Source: Rhipidocladum racemiflorum
Taxonomy: Eukaryota > Streptophyta > Magnoliopsida > Poales > Poaceae
Direction: 5' to 3'
NCBI GenBank assembly: GCA_036346355.1
Contig: CM070577.1
Coordinates: 15,747,666-15,811,665 of the forward strand
DNA length: 64,000 nucleotides
This document shows, piece after piece, positions 11,408-23,171 of the stretch (position 1 is its first letter; each line of letters begins with the position of its first letter). Made by a program: the position numbers and the translations under genes. The notes under the pieces are model-generated. The model saw nothing but the letters and a program-made list of their open reading frames with translations. It was not told the origin of the DNA and did not search any database.

Positions 11408-12405
11408 TGTCGGCGTTTCGAGCACCGGCAATACGAATTTTTAGTTAGTGGGGGTCGCGCGCTCCCTCTCCCCGAATGGTCGACTCAAGGAGCCAAAGGT
11501 GTATACTGGTTCGGGCCGAATATCCCTACTCCAGTTCATGTGGGGGTGTATTCCGCTTCTGGGAGCGAGTAGGAACGTGGTGTTACAAGCTGGGGCGTAT
11601 TCTTTGCGTTCGTCCGACCGATCTCTTGCCCGGTCGGTCGAGAACTTCCCCTTTCTATTCTGCTCTGTTGTGGTGTGTCGTGTCGGCCCCCTCCCTCGGG
11701 GCCCTGCCTTCCCTTATAAAGACGGGAGCGGTAGGTTACATGGGAGTTTGGAGTGGAAAAAAGAAAGGGGTGCCGTATGCCTTGGAGTCTGGCCTCCTGT
11801 CTTGTTGTCTTGGTGTCTGGCCTCTTGTCTCGTCGCCTGCCAGGCCCCCCGCTTCCTTGCGAGGCGGGTTGGTAGGCTCGGCTGGGTGGGTTGGTAGCCG
11901 GTTCAGTCGGGGAGGTGACGTATTGCTTCGTTCTCCCGCCCGGCGTCTGCGTCATCTCGTTTGACCCTTGGGACCGCCTCGGGAGGGAGCGTTCCTCCCT
12001 ATGAACTGTTAGGGTGACGGGACAATGCTTGACTTTTCGGTTGGTCTTCTGACATCCTCGAGAAAAGGAGCCGCCTGCTTCGAGGAGAACGACAGAGATC
12101 GTCTCCCTTCCTGGACTTGTTGGGTAGCTGGCCTTCGCCAGTGAGGCAGTCGGCTTGCCGACGACCGCTGGCGAAGGCGCCCTTGGTTGGGTCGGAGTCG
12201 GGGGTGTCCCGGCTAAGCGAGGTCGGGTCGCGCCGGGCGTTCCGACCCTGAGGGGTCGGAAACGTACGAGTGCTCCGGCTCGAGGAGTCGGAGCACCCCA
12301 GGCTCGGCCCAAGTCGGGCTAGGTCCCCTTCGTGGCCCACGTGCTCTGGGCTCTTAAGAGGCAACCCGCTCGCTGTTCCGGGCTATTGGCGATACCCATG
12401 GTACA
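11408..12405 (-). repeat. 5' LTR of Tat element (998 bp)
   Basis: Bounded by TG at 11408 and CA at 12405 on the plus strand. It abuts the PBS on the inside, and unrelated copia LTR sequence follows on the outside. A TATA-like element at 11713-11721 reads TATAAGG on the minus strand and TATAAAG on the plus strand. The partner LTR is outside the window. Confidence 0.75.
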
Positions 12406-12410
12406 TGTAC

Positions 12411-14083
12411 TCGTCAAGCAGTTCCTAGGTTATGGGGTAAAAAAATTTAATATTGTGCTACAGTAGCATACCCGTTCCCCAACAGGTACTACCAGGATTT
12501 GCACGTTGGTAGTACTACAAACAGGGATGTGATCGGATCGGATACGGTCGAATATCGTCCTATTCATATCCGTATCCGTATTTTTTATCGAATACAGAAT
12601 CGAATACGAATAGTGTCGAATACAGAATCGAATACGAATTATACAGGATAATATCGGTTACGAATACAGATCGAATACGGATCGTAATCAACATGGATAC
12701 GAATAATATTAGTCAGATATTTTAAAATCCAATTTCAATTTTTTTTTCCAAAATCGGTCCAAATTTAAATTCAAAATTCCAAAAGAAATATATTTGTATG
12801 TCTTTTTTTTGCCTTTTATCCCTAGCTTGTCATACATGTGAGTCTGTGAGTAACAATGTACCCCATTGCAATAATTGAACCAAATGATTTGCAGTTGGCA
12901 TATGCTGCTGAATCCTAAGTAGCCCTCCTGAAATGCCACTTGTCAATTTCTGTACCATCTTTACCCAAATATCTCCAAATTAGCATCTAGCACACATGAA
13001 CACATTATATCTTGTCATCCAATGCACCCGATCCTACCAAGCAATGAAACATGTTAAATTGTTAATGTGTTATTCTGAAACGTGTTATTCGGATAATATC
13101 CGTATGTCATATTCGGATATTATCCGAACAAAAACTCGGATATTCCGTATCCATCGGATAATCAGTGTTCCATATCCGTATCCGTATCGATGTAAATTAT
13201 CTGTATCCATATCCTTATCCGAGAAATCAACTGGATATCTATGAAACTATCCATATCATCATCCAAATCAATTCGGTCGGTCGGTTGGTCGAAAAATATC
13301 CGTACCAGTTCCATCCCTAACTACAAATGCTGAATTTTTTAGAGATTTCTCCCCAACGGTTGGATTTGTTGGTGGGGGCTACAAATATTCCCACACCTGC
13401 ATTCATAGAGCCTCTTGGTCACTCATTGATGATATTTGAGCTTTATCAAGCTTTCTCTCTTGTGCATTCAGTTCACTATTTGAGAGAGTTAGAAGCATTC
13501 AAGTGTAAATTTCATTGATTGAGCCAATTAGACACTTGATTCAACCCCAACCAAGTGTCATCACTTCATTCTCTTGGAGGTTGCCATCTCCTAGACGGCT
13601 TGGAGACTTAGAACTGGTGATCTTCTCAAAGGAGATTGTGAGAAGCCCCGGTTGATTGTGAAGGCAAGAAGCTCGCCTATCCGGAGCGAGGAAGAGCCAC
13701 TACGAATGATCGAGTTAAGGCTTATTTGCATAAGGAGTTGGCTTGAGTGGATCAAGCTCCCTCAATGTGGATTAGGGTAGACCGGCAAGTCTCCGAGATC
13801 ACACGATAAATTTCGTGTTCATCTCTTGTGGTTTGCTTTCTCGTATTCAATTTGTGCAAATTATTTTTCTAGATTATTTAGCTCTTGATCTTCTTGCTAG
13901 AATTGTTTATTTTGCTTAGACTTAGCTTGTTGGTGCACATTAGTGGAACCTAGAAGTTTTTAGGTCTTGATTGTTAAAATTCTCTATTTTAGTATTGTTT
14001 GATTAATTTATTACAATTAGAGCCGAGATTTTTAAAAAACCTCATATTCACCCTCCCTCTAGTCGGTTTTCCTTGATCCTACA
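12411..14083 (+). repeat. Copia (Maximus/SIRE-like) LTR remnant, interrupted
   Basis: The stretch ends with the characteristic tail CACCCTCCCTCTAGTCGG ... GATCCTACA (14083). The Tat element truncates it at the left and the hAT element at 12522-13319 splits it. Removing the hAT element and one TSD copy gives a continuous sequence. No copia coding domain follows, so it is a solo or truncated LTR. Assignment to the Maximus/SIRE type rests on the look of the 3' end. Confidence 0.5.
12522..13319. mobile_element. Non-autonomous hAT element with 8-bp TSD
   Basis: Exact 8-bp duplication ACTACAAA at 12514-12521 and 13320-13327. The ends are CAGGGATG and CATCCCTA (7 of 8 inverted match). Both subterminal regions are full of GAATACG / ATCCGTATCC motifs, as in hAT subterminal repeats. 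At 798 bp with no transposase frame it needs an enzyme in trans. Confidence 0.9.
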
Positions 14084-14283
14084 GTTGGCCAGTTGGCCAA
14101 TAGATACCTTGCCGGAAAGCCTTAGCGCACGAAGGACGGAGGCGCATGGAGGAGAGCACTCTGACAGATAGGTGGGGTTGCAGTGGCTAAGACAGATAGG
14201 GAGAGAAGAGAGTGATAGAGGAAGAAGGGCAAAAGAGTCATTTCACGGGACACATAGGAGCACAAGGAAGAAACGCAATACCA
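14084..14283. other. Unannotated spacer
   Basis: It starts with a short repeat (GTTGGCCAGTTGGCC) directly after the LTR remnant. I see no gene. Confidence 0.4.
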
Positions 14284-14286
14284 TAA

Positions 14287-14515
14287 TGGTGTGTTTGGTT
14301 GGTGGGATGAGGTTGAATAGGATGGGATGACCATGTACCATTTGATTCTATTGTTTTAGTTGAATAGAATGGTTCATTATCTGCAGAAAATATTCCTTAA
14401 ATTTGTATCTCACCATCCAGAATGGATGGTTCTATTCAAGCAACCAAACACATTAATGATTTTTTTTGAACCATCTCATATATGTACCACTTGGTATAAA
14501 CAACCAAACACACCA
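14287..14515. mobile_element. Tourist-like MITE (229 bp)
   Basis: Inverted termini TGGTGTGTTTGGTTG and CAACCAAACACACCA, flanked by TAA on both sides (14284-14286 and 14516-14518). The TAA target duplication is that of PIF/Harbinger-driven Tourist elements. Confidence 0.85.
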
Positions 14516-14518
14516 TAA

Positions 14519-15228
14519 AGGAAATTGAACTTCCTCCGATGACAAATTTAGAATTAGGTTAACTCTTAATGACATACACAGAATATTTTTTGTATTAGCA
14601 ACCCTAATAGATTCTAATTCTAGGCCCCGTTTGGAATGCGGTCTAGAACATAAACCAAGAACTTGAATGCAACATCGCCAAAAAAAAAAAAAATGGAGTA
14701 AAGAATTTGAATGCAACAGGAGGTAAAACGTACATCGTACATACAAGAAAAGGAAGAGCTCGTGCTATAACGACCTTTTGCTCTCCTTTGGAGGTTCCTC
14801 TTTCTCCGTAACCAAGCGGTGTCCACCACAGCACAACACAGCCTCTGCAAACATGTGCAGCTGCTAGTACAGCTTACAGGACCGTACTCTTATTTGAGAG
14901 AAAGGCAAGTACTGTGCAGTACTAATCACCAGCTGACAATTAACAAAAGGGAAGATTAGAGGAGAGGTATGAAGTATAATCATTGGCTTCGAGTGTGATT
15001 GCCAACTCAGAAAGCAAAGCATCACAACCATTAATGATGAGGTGGCTAATTGTAATCCTCATGTGCCTCTCTAGTGTCTACTCGGTTGAATTCTTTTTTG
15101 AGTTGGATGGCTAAATGCCTATCGGTAGTAGTTAGCAGTCGTGCCCAGCCTATTTGCTGAGTAAAAGCAGCTCTTTATTGTAGCCTCTCGCTTTTGTCAA
15201 CACTTGATTAAAAAAAAGAAGAAAAAAA

Positions 15229-15271
<43 letters not shown>

Positions 15272-16199
15272 GGCGCACTGACGGAGAAAAAGAAGACAGA
15301 AAGAAAACTACTCAAAATGATTGGTCATGCGAAGAAAAGAAAAGCAAAGCACAGCCTAAAAGCACAAGAAGTTTTGGGGAACAGCTACGATAGCTATTCA
15401 CTCTCCTTTGCCAAGCGGTTGTTACATGAAGTGGTACTAGGAAATACTGACAGTTATCAACTCCCTGTAATTATCTTTGTCAGACGTTGATCAAACAGTA
15501 CTCCACTAGCATAAGATTGCAATAATGCCATGCCATGCACACGCCTGTTTATTTTCTAGCGTGTATACTGTAACTGGAGTAAAGAAGAAGCAGGGAAATG
15601 CATTGGACATGAAGCTGCTGTTGGTTTGTACTGTGTTGTGTTGGCTAAACGAAAGGTTGGACCCTTGGATTCTATGCAGGATCTGCGAAAGGCGTGGCCC
15701 ACTACACTTGCAATGCAGGAGAGGAGGACCAAAAGCTCCAGAATTCAGGCCTTGGGTCTCGAGGTGACAAGAAGATGCCGCTCCATTGCATTATCCTTGT
15801 ATCTTGGGTTTGATGGAACTCTAAAGATGAATGTGCACAGGGAAATCAAGGTGTTTCTATATTTTGGAATTGTATGCGAAATCTTCAGTGCTGAACGCAG
15901 AATTTTGATCTAATTCGATTGTTGGAGGGATCAAAGGTACAATTATAATCAGTACTTGAGAGAGAGGACAGAAAAGGCGGGTCCGATCAGCAGGGCTATT
16001 TTTTTTTTTTAATCAAGCAGGGCTCTATTTGTCCTGCATTGCTGAGCTGATGAAGCACCGGAAAAGCAGGGAGTTCCACTGCAGCTGCGTTGCATCTCGT
16101 AAGCAACATCCCCATTCCAGGGACCAATATCACAGCCCATTCGTTGATGACATCAAAGCGTCTGAAACAAAATCAATCCGAGGATCACGAAGAGAGGGA
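14519..16199. other. Non-coding stretch with (GA)n microsatellite
   Basis: No domain is recognisable in either strand. A (GA)n run lies at about 15233-15268, next to purine-rich sequence. GGCCCCGTTTGGAATGC at 14623 looks like the end of another MITE, but I found no matching partner. Confidence 0.4.
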
Positions 16200-16207
16200 A
16201 TCATGAT

Positions 16208-17122
16208 CAGGGTTAACAGTACCGTTTCGAGATCGGATTTTGAAGGCCCAGCGGTACCGAAATTCGCGAAAAACCGCTCAAAACCGAACAGTTCGAAAGT
16301 CAAATAAATTTGAAATTTAGTCAAACTGCTGAGCGATTTTCACGGTTTTTGGACGATTGCAAAAAATGGGAAAATTGCAAAAAAAAAAATGTTATAAAAT
16401 TTGTAAAAAAAAACCATCTAAGGCTAAAAATGATAGCAGATCTTGTAACAATGTATTTACATTTATTTTTTATACACTACAGTTGATTGTTTAATAGTTG
16501 CATCCGTGTTGCATATTTAGTTATGATATGCCTCTCTCTCTCTCTCAAAATAAAAAATGTTATGGTGTATGTGCTAGCAAGATATGTGCACATAATAGAA
16601 AGGATTGATGGACAGTTTATTACTAGAGATTTCATATAATTCTATATTGATTGTTGACTAGTTAAACCGAGGATTTTGATTTAGTCTAATGATCTCTTAG
16701 CTGTTTACATGTGGTTTTAAGAAAAAACTTAGATATACTTTCTGAATATAGGTCATGATTTTATGGATAGTGCCCTTCTTGGCTCATGCTGCTAGCTTTT
16801 GCAAGAAAATATTGGTACTAAATATACTTCAACAAATATTGGCACTAAATATACTTCAACAAATATTAGCACTAAATATAATTGATTGGCTCAAAAATAT
16901 GTCCAAACTTCATTTTTTTTTCAAATAATATTCACACCATAGGTCATAAGGCTATTAATACTAATTATATAAAAATTTTGGATAGATTTTGCCAAATTTT
17001 TTATTTTGTTGAATTAAAAATTGAATTTAAGCGGTTTACCGAACGATTTTATTTTTCGGATCGGAGCAGTACGCTCAAAATTCACGAAAAACTGTGAAAA
17101 CCGTTCAAAAAATGAAACCCCG
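16208..17122. mobile_element. Old non-autonomous hAT-like element (915 bp)
   Basis: The ends CAGGGTT and AACCCCG are near-inverted. The flanks ATCATGAT (16200-16207) and ATCATGCG (17123-17130) match at 6 of 8 positions, as for a decayed 8-bp TSD. The subterminal parts are rich in CGGTTTACCGAACG / ACCGTTTCG motifs. There is no transposase. Confidence 0.55.
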
Positions 17123-17130
17123 ATCATGCG

Positions 17131-18103
17131 CCTTTTGCCAATTTTCCCTGCACAAGTGCCGCTTCAAGCAAGTGTGTTTGTTTTCTCGGTTGATCAACGT
17201 GGATTCTGATTGGGAACGGATCCCTCAAATAATAAAGCCCAAGAGTTTCAGAAATGAAAGGGTGGGATTTCTCAAAACCTGGTAGAATTGCACGTGAACA
17301 CTCGTGTTGTGTGGCCTCCCATAGGAAAAAGCACCTTTTTCTTTCAAATCTAATCCTCGTGCGAACGCGATTTTAAAAATAACCCCTCCCCGACCATAGA
17401 ACACTGGTTGGTGACACGTGTGACCCATAGTAGCCCGCCCGACCGCGACACCAGCCGATGGGCCCACTGCGGCAGGCGTGCTGCCACGCTCCCCAACACG
17501 ATAGCATGGTCCCAAGCTCCTCAGGCGCAACAACATATCCAACCGAAGCTGCTTTGGATTGGCAGCTAGCTCCTGCTGTACTCACTCTCCTCTTGCCACG
17601 GTCAGCAGAGCTGCCGTGGTATACGGGCACAGCAGGTGATATGTGTCGTATGTTGGTGTTTCTGTGATGGGAGATGAAGCTATTTTTGTAATTATATTTA
17701 TGCATGATCAGATTTACAGCAAAAAATATCATCGATCGTATCACCTATCACGTTTCTACTATAGAATAAAGGGCTATTTTTTACTATTATAGTAGTACGG
17801 AGACCAAGTTTGTTTTTAAAGGAAACTATCAACGGGGCCGAAAAGCCGAGGCTTCCCCCCGGTGTCCAATCCGTTGGCGAAACTGGACACAGCAGGTCAG
17901 CAGCTCAGTCGGTGTTACGAGGCCGCGAAGTGCTCGTACGTCGCAAAAGATGCAAGAACCATCCACATCGTCTGCCGGCCCATGACGACTTTTTGTCGGC
18001 TTTTGCGAGGGTTACTGGGCCGCCACAGCCCATTTTCTATTTTTGTAGAGCTTTGCTTTGGTTGTGGGGGAATAAAAAGGAAAATGCTCCCGCCGATCAT
18101 ACT
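17131..18103. other. Non-coding stretch before copia A
   Basis: I see no recognisable gene on either strand. It includes a GC-rich segment (17400-17640) and an AT-rich one. It ends in the ATACT target of copia A. Confidence 0.4.
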
Positions 18104-18364
18104 TGTTACGAACAGACATGGATGATCTCATCCATCTCTTCACGAAACAAGCAACCGACGCGAAGCAAAAGGAATAGACACCAATCTACGAACAGACACC
18201 TATCTACGAAGAGATGTCTACACAATCTCTTAACTTCTCCCTCTCACATGTAATCCACGAACGGGTGCAAAACCACCCGTTCACAATGTATATATACCTT
18301 AGATCATGAATGGAATAAACACAAGTTCATACATCATTGCTCTTTGCATTTTCTAATCAAAACA
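18104..18364 (+). repeat. Copia A 5' LTR
   Basis: TGTTACGAACAG ... ATCAAAACA, 261 bp. TATATATACC near 18290 is the likely promoter TATA and AATAAAC near 18315 a possible polyadenylation signal. Confidence 0.93.
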
Positions 18365-18377
18365 CGTTATCAGCACT
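18365..18377 (+). promoter_or_regulatory. Copia A primer binding site
   Basis: CGTTATCAGCACT starts directly after the LTR. The same sequence follows the 5' LTR of copia B. It resembles the initiator-Met PBS TGGTATCAGAGC only partly. Confidence 0.6.
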
Positions 18378-18651
18378 TCACATCTCCACTGAGTTGTTGA
18401 AAGAAAAAAAGGAAGAACAAAACGGCGATCAACACGGTAAGAATCACAATGCCGATACTCACCACCAACTACGCCGTTTCCATTCTCCTCGCCGCGGTAA
18501 TTCGCGAGTTCCACCGCTCCGTGCGCCTTGGAGTTTTGGATCGACACCGTCTTCGCACGGTGATTCGCCGCGCCTTGATCAACCCCCGAGCTACTGGCGC
18601 CTGGGTTTCTCGACACGAAGGCCTTCCTCGTCCTCGACGCGCACGGGCAGG

Positions 18652-21600
18652 TAGGGGTGAAAACGGAACGGAAAGTTTCCGACCGTTCCGAAGAAAAACG
18701 GAAACGGAAGGTCATTTTCGGAAACGGAATCGGAAAGTGTCGGTACGGAAACGGAAACGGAAGTTTTTTTTCGGAAACGGAAACGGAAACGGGAGAGCTG
18801 GTTCCGACGGAAACGGAAACGGAACGGAATTTCCGTTTACAGTAAACCGGAATTTTCCGAATGTGGCCCAGCCCAATAGGCCAATACTAGTCAACAAGTA
18901 CTCCTCCAACTTTAGTAAAATACCCAGTAGTCCAGTACGAAGGCTGTTGCCTGTTGGAGTGTTGGCCTGTTGCCGTTGGGGACTTGGGCGGCTGGGCGCT
19001 GGTAGGCGGCAGCAGATCTCCCCACTCCTCAGTCCCGACTCCTCCAGCCAGGCCGGCGGCGCCCAGATCTCTGACCCCGGCCGGCGGCGCCCAGATCTCC
19101 ACGGCTCCCGGACGTCCTCAGCACTTCACCAGCTCGCTGCCCCTGACGTCCTCGCCCCCGGCCGTGGCGCCCCCGACCTCCTAGCCAAGCCGGCCGCGGC
19201 ACCCCCGACCGCGTCGCCCAGACCTCCTCGCCAGGCTCGCCGCGCCATGACCGCGTCGCCCGACCTCGTTGCCAGGCTCGCCGCGCCGCCCGACCGCTGT
19301 CGCTCGCCAAGGCCGCCGATCGCGCCGCCAGACCTCCTCGCCAGGCTCTCGCCGCCCCGACCTCGTCGCCAGTGGACCGACAACCCCATCTCAGTATGGT
19401 TGGTGTTTAGCACATTTATTTGCTTATTTGGGTGTGATTGAAGGGCAATGGCACATGAATGATCAATTCAGATCTGTATGGTTGGTGTTCGTTCTCGATT
19501 CATGAATGAAGGGCAATGGTTGGTGTTCGCTTTTGATCTGTATGCATGCGTTTTGGCGGACATCGAAAATAGTTGTATTCATTGTAATTGGGAGGTTTTA
19601 GATTTCAGATAAGGCATGGATTTAGCAATCGAAAATAGTCATATTCACTGTAATCCTATGCAACCTGCAAGGAGTGCTATCTTTGAAGTAATAGCTTTGA
19701 AGTAACTAATGTGTACTATTTCCACATGAATGATCAATTCAAGATGGTTTCATTTAAAGAAGGGTTATACACGCTGAATTCAGATCATCTATTGCTTTGC
19801 TTCGTGCTTTTGCGATGTGTATAGTTTTGCTTCACTACAGTACCCTAACAGATGCGAGTAGGTATGCAAGCGTCGCGAATGAGCATGCACTCCTTGCCAA
19901 TCATAAGCTCAAGACTATGGCAGCCAGTGAACGTAGAGCACCGGCCAGCTATGTGCCCCACCGGCCGCCTCTTTCTCCTGTAGGGCGAGCATAACTTCTC
20001 GCGATAAAATGTGTGTTTTTCTTTTGTAATTTGAGTTGTGCCGTGGGATCAATATACCATGATCCATGCGAGATTCACATATCCAGAAGTGATGAATCTT
20101 ATGGAATTGGCTTTAGAGGTAGCTAGCTGTACATGTAATGAAAGATTGAAAATGATGTTTTAGTTTGTCAACTTATAAAGTAGCAAATTTCGTGTTACAA
20201 TACAACCTTTGTCAATTTCTTGCTATCCACTTATGTAGTTATGTGCAATGTAACAGATAGCCATGGACAATACTGCAAGTAGGAGCAGCAGTGCAAGTGC
20301 AAGTGCAAGCGCGACATCACCTGCTCTGCCTTTGAGTCAGTCACTTCTGTTGCTGGAGCCTCCCGGTGCTACTTCAAATCCAGATGTTGTTGCAGCTGCT
20401 ACTCCAAGTGTGGACTTAACTGATGAAACTGAGTGCAAGCCACCTCCTGGAAAGAAAGCTAAGAAAGCCACCTCTGATGTTTGGGCCCACTTCACCAAGT
20501 ATGAGGTTAATGCCAAAGATGATAAAGGAAATGATTTTGTACAGCTATGGGCTAGGTGTAACAAGACCGGATGTTGCTACAAAGGTCGGTGTGAGAGCAG
20601 TAGAGGAACATCAGGTTTCAAAAGTCACTTGAAACACAAGCATTTTATCTTGACCGGGCAGCAAACAATCAACTTGAAGAAGAGTGAGAGCGACGAAACA
20701 CATGCATCTATTGAGACTTATAGGTATGATGAGGCGGTCAGTTTGAAGAAATTTTATCTCGCAATTATTATGCACGAATATCCATTTAATATTGTTGAGC
20801 ATGAGTACTTTGTGGACTTTATCAAGTCTTTGCGTCCTACTTTTCCAATTAAAAGTCAGACATCTGTGAGGAAAGATATATTGAATATGTTTATGGAGGA
20901 AAAGAAAAAACTCTATGAGTACTTCAAAACACTTGAATGTCGCTTTAGTACAACCATGGATATGTGGACATCTAATCAAAACAAAGGTTACATGTGCATT
21001 ACAGTACATTGGATAGATGACAGTTGGTGTATGCAAAAAAGGATTATCAAGTTCATGCATGTAGAAGGACATCATTCGGGGAAAAATTTGTGCTTAGCAT
21101 TTTATGATTGTATTGTGGATTGGAATCTTGATAGGAGATTGCTTGCACTTACTTTGGACAATGCTTCATCAAATGATAAATGTGTTCAGGGGATAGTAAG
21201 CAAACTCAATAAGATATCTCCATTAATTTGTGATGGCATCTTTTTCCATGTGAGATGTTTGAATCATATTTTGAACTTGGTTGCTCAAGACGGTTTAAAG
21301 ACAATTGCACCGGCCATTGCAAATATTAGAAATACAGTTGCAATTGTGAAGAACTCTCCATTGCAGTATGAAGAGTTTAAGAAGTGTGCCTCAGAGTGTG
21401 ACTTAGATGTGACAAGGGGTCTCTCATTGGATGTTCCTACAAGGTGGAACTCCACATATCTTATGTTGAAGAGTTCAATTTACTATAAAGATGCTTTTGG
21501 TAGGCTTTTCCTTCGGAATTCAAGCAAATATAAGAAATGTGCTCCAACTTCTAGTAATTGGTCTATGGCAACATCGATATCTGCATGCTTGAAGCTTTTT

Positions 21601-23171
21601 TATGATGCCACTGAGTTATTCTCTGGGACAAAATATCCAACTGCAAATCTATTTTTTAGAAAGTTCTGTCAAATTAAGATTGCAATTGCTGAATGGTGTG
21701 ACAACTCTGACCCAATAATTAAAGCTATGGCACATTCCATGAAAATTAAATATGACAAGTATTGGGAAAAATCCAACATGGCACTTGCTGTAGCATGCTT
21801 CTTTGATCCTAGATACAAGAGAAATGTGGTGGAATATTATGCACCGAAGATTTACCCCACCACTTCTATGCAAGAGATTGATAATTTTACTAAAGTTGTT
21901 TATGAGTTGTTCCAAGCTTATGTCTCTACATCAAAGAAGATAGTCTGCAGTGCTACAAATGTGCACCAAGTGGGTTCTCAACTTGATGTTGATGAGGATG
22001 ATGAGCTTGACAATTTCTTGAATAGAATCAGTGAAACAGATCATGTTTCAAAAAATGAGTTGGAAGTGTACTTGGAGCAACCTCTTGCATCTATAAAAGA
22101 TAAGAATTTTGATATCTTATCATGGTGGAAGGTCAAGCAAGTTGAGTTCCCTATTCTCTCCCAGCTTGCTCGTGATGTGCTATCTATTCAAGTATCGACG
22201 GTTGCTTCGGAGTCGGCATTCAATCTTAGGTGGATCGGGTTGTTGACCCATTTCGCGCCTAGATCCCGAGATTGTGCAAGCATTAATTTGTGTTAAAGAT
22301 TGGACAAAGCAGCATCAAAAGGTAGCTTTTAGTTTGCTTCAATAGTTCGTTCATTATGTGAAAATATTTAAGTCTAATCAATTTTTACTAATCATTCAGG
22401 TGGTACCATTGCATCTATGATGACCGAGTTGGATGTGGATAGCCTTGAGAGACATTTTGCAAGCGCGATAGAAACGGTTTACCATTCTTAACTAACTTTG
22501 AAACTATATTGTGCAAATCAAGTAACATTTCAGTTTAATGTGCTTCTATTTGTCTTCTCAAGAAGATTAATATTGTTTTGTGCTTGCCTTTGCAGTTGGA
22601 GGAGCAAGAGGATGTTGATGGTACTGATATGGACGAAAATATGATGGACTAATATGGCGACAAATAGCTTAGAACATGATGGACTGATATGAATATGATG
22701 GACTATGTGTTTATTTTTATGTTGTGATGTTGAACTATGTCCGTTTGCTATTACGTTGTGATGTTGAACTATATGTGCTTGCTATTACGTTGTGATGTGA
22801 AACTATATGTGTTTGCCATTATGTTACGAGGTGAAACTATATGTGTTTGTTATTATATTATGATGTGAAATTATATGTGCTTGCTATTATGTTATGAAGT
22901 GGAATTATATGTGCTTGCTATCATGTTATGAGTTGGTATGTTTGAAATTTTGGACAGATCATGTACTACTGTACTAGTGTACTACATCCTTATGGAATTT
23001 TCCGCTTTCGTTTTCGTTTCCGCTCCGTTCCGTTCCGCTTCCGTTTCCGATACTATCCGTTTCCGTATCCGTTTCCGGGGTTTCCGATTTCGTTTCCGTT
23101 ACCGGTAAAAAATGTGGAAACGGAAACGGAACAGCTATTTACCGACCGTTTCCGTACCGTTTTCACCCCTA
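18652..23171 (+). mobile_element. hAT transposon, 4520 bp, near-autonomous
   Basis: Perfect 15-bp inverted ends TAGGGGTGAAAACGG / CCGTTTTCACCCCTA, and the exact 8-bp duplication CGGGCAGG at 18644-18651 and 23172-23179. Subterminal blocks of repeated GGAAACGGAAACG (18665-18850, and inverted at 22990-23165) are likely transposase binding sites. The transposase gene lies between, in the plus direction. The element is inserted in the leader of copia A, so it arrived after copia A. Confidence 0.95.
20263..22652 (+). CDS. hAT transposase, C-terminal tail frameshifted
   Basis: The main exon 20263-22296 encodes 677 residues. A Ser/Ala-rich N-terminus is followed by a BED-type zinc finger at residues ~85-130 (CNKTGCCYKG ... 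HLKHKH). The catalytic RNase H-like fold shows TMDMWTSNQNKG (first Asp) and LALTLDNASSND (second Asp), then CLNHILNLVAQDGL. The hAT dimerisation domain has ILSWWKVKQVEFPILSQLARD and VSTVASESAF (~590-655). Just after SESAF two small frame changes spoil the end of this domain; codons for DPFRA and DPEIVQALICVKDWTK follow in other frames. Possible introns at 22322-22399 and 22477-22595 lead to a last exon ending in TAA at 22652. Cut-and-paste function is probably impaired but the core is complete. Confidence 0.88.

Larger units (their letters stand above)
1..12405 (-). mobile_element. Tat-lineage Ty3/gypsy LTR retrotransposon, incomplete at left edge
   Basis: The minus strand carries, in order, a 5' LTR (12405 to 11408), a primer binding site, gag, protease, RT, RNase H and integrase. 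This order, with integrase last, is that of Ty3/gypsy. More than 5 kb lies between integrase and the missing 3' LTR and contains genes on the opposite strand, a layout known in Tat-type elements (Grande, RIRE2 and relatives). No copy of the right-hand LTR occurs near position 1, so the 3' LTR and PPT are outside the window. Every coding domain has frameshifts or stops, so this copy cannot be autonomous. The 5 bp after the LTR (TGTAC, 12406-12410) would be the target duplication, but the other side cannot be seen. Confidence 0.9.

Noticed and set aside
14619..14760. Possible second MITE starting GGCCCCGTTTGGAATGC
   Set aside because: No inverted partner or target duplication could be found nearby.
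18712..19413. Minus-strand Arg/Gly-rich ORFs in the hAT element
   Set aside because: They are translations of the subterminal GGAAACGG repeats and GC-rich leader.
18449..19441. 330-codon plus-strand ORF
   Set aside because: It runs from copia A leader across the hAT terminal repeat into transposon DNA, so the frame is a product of the insertion.
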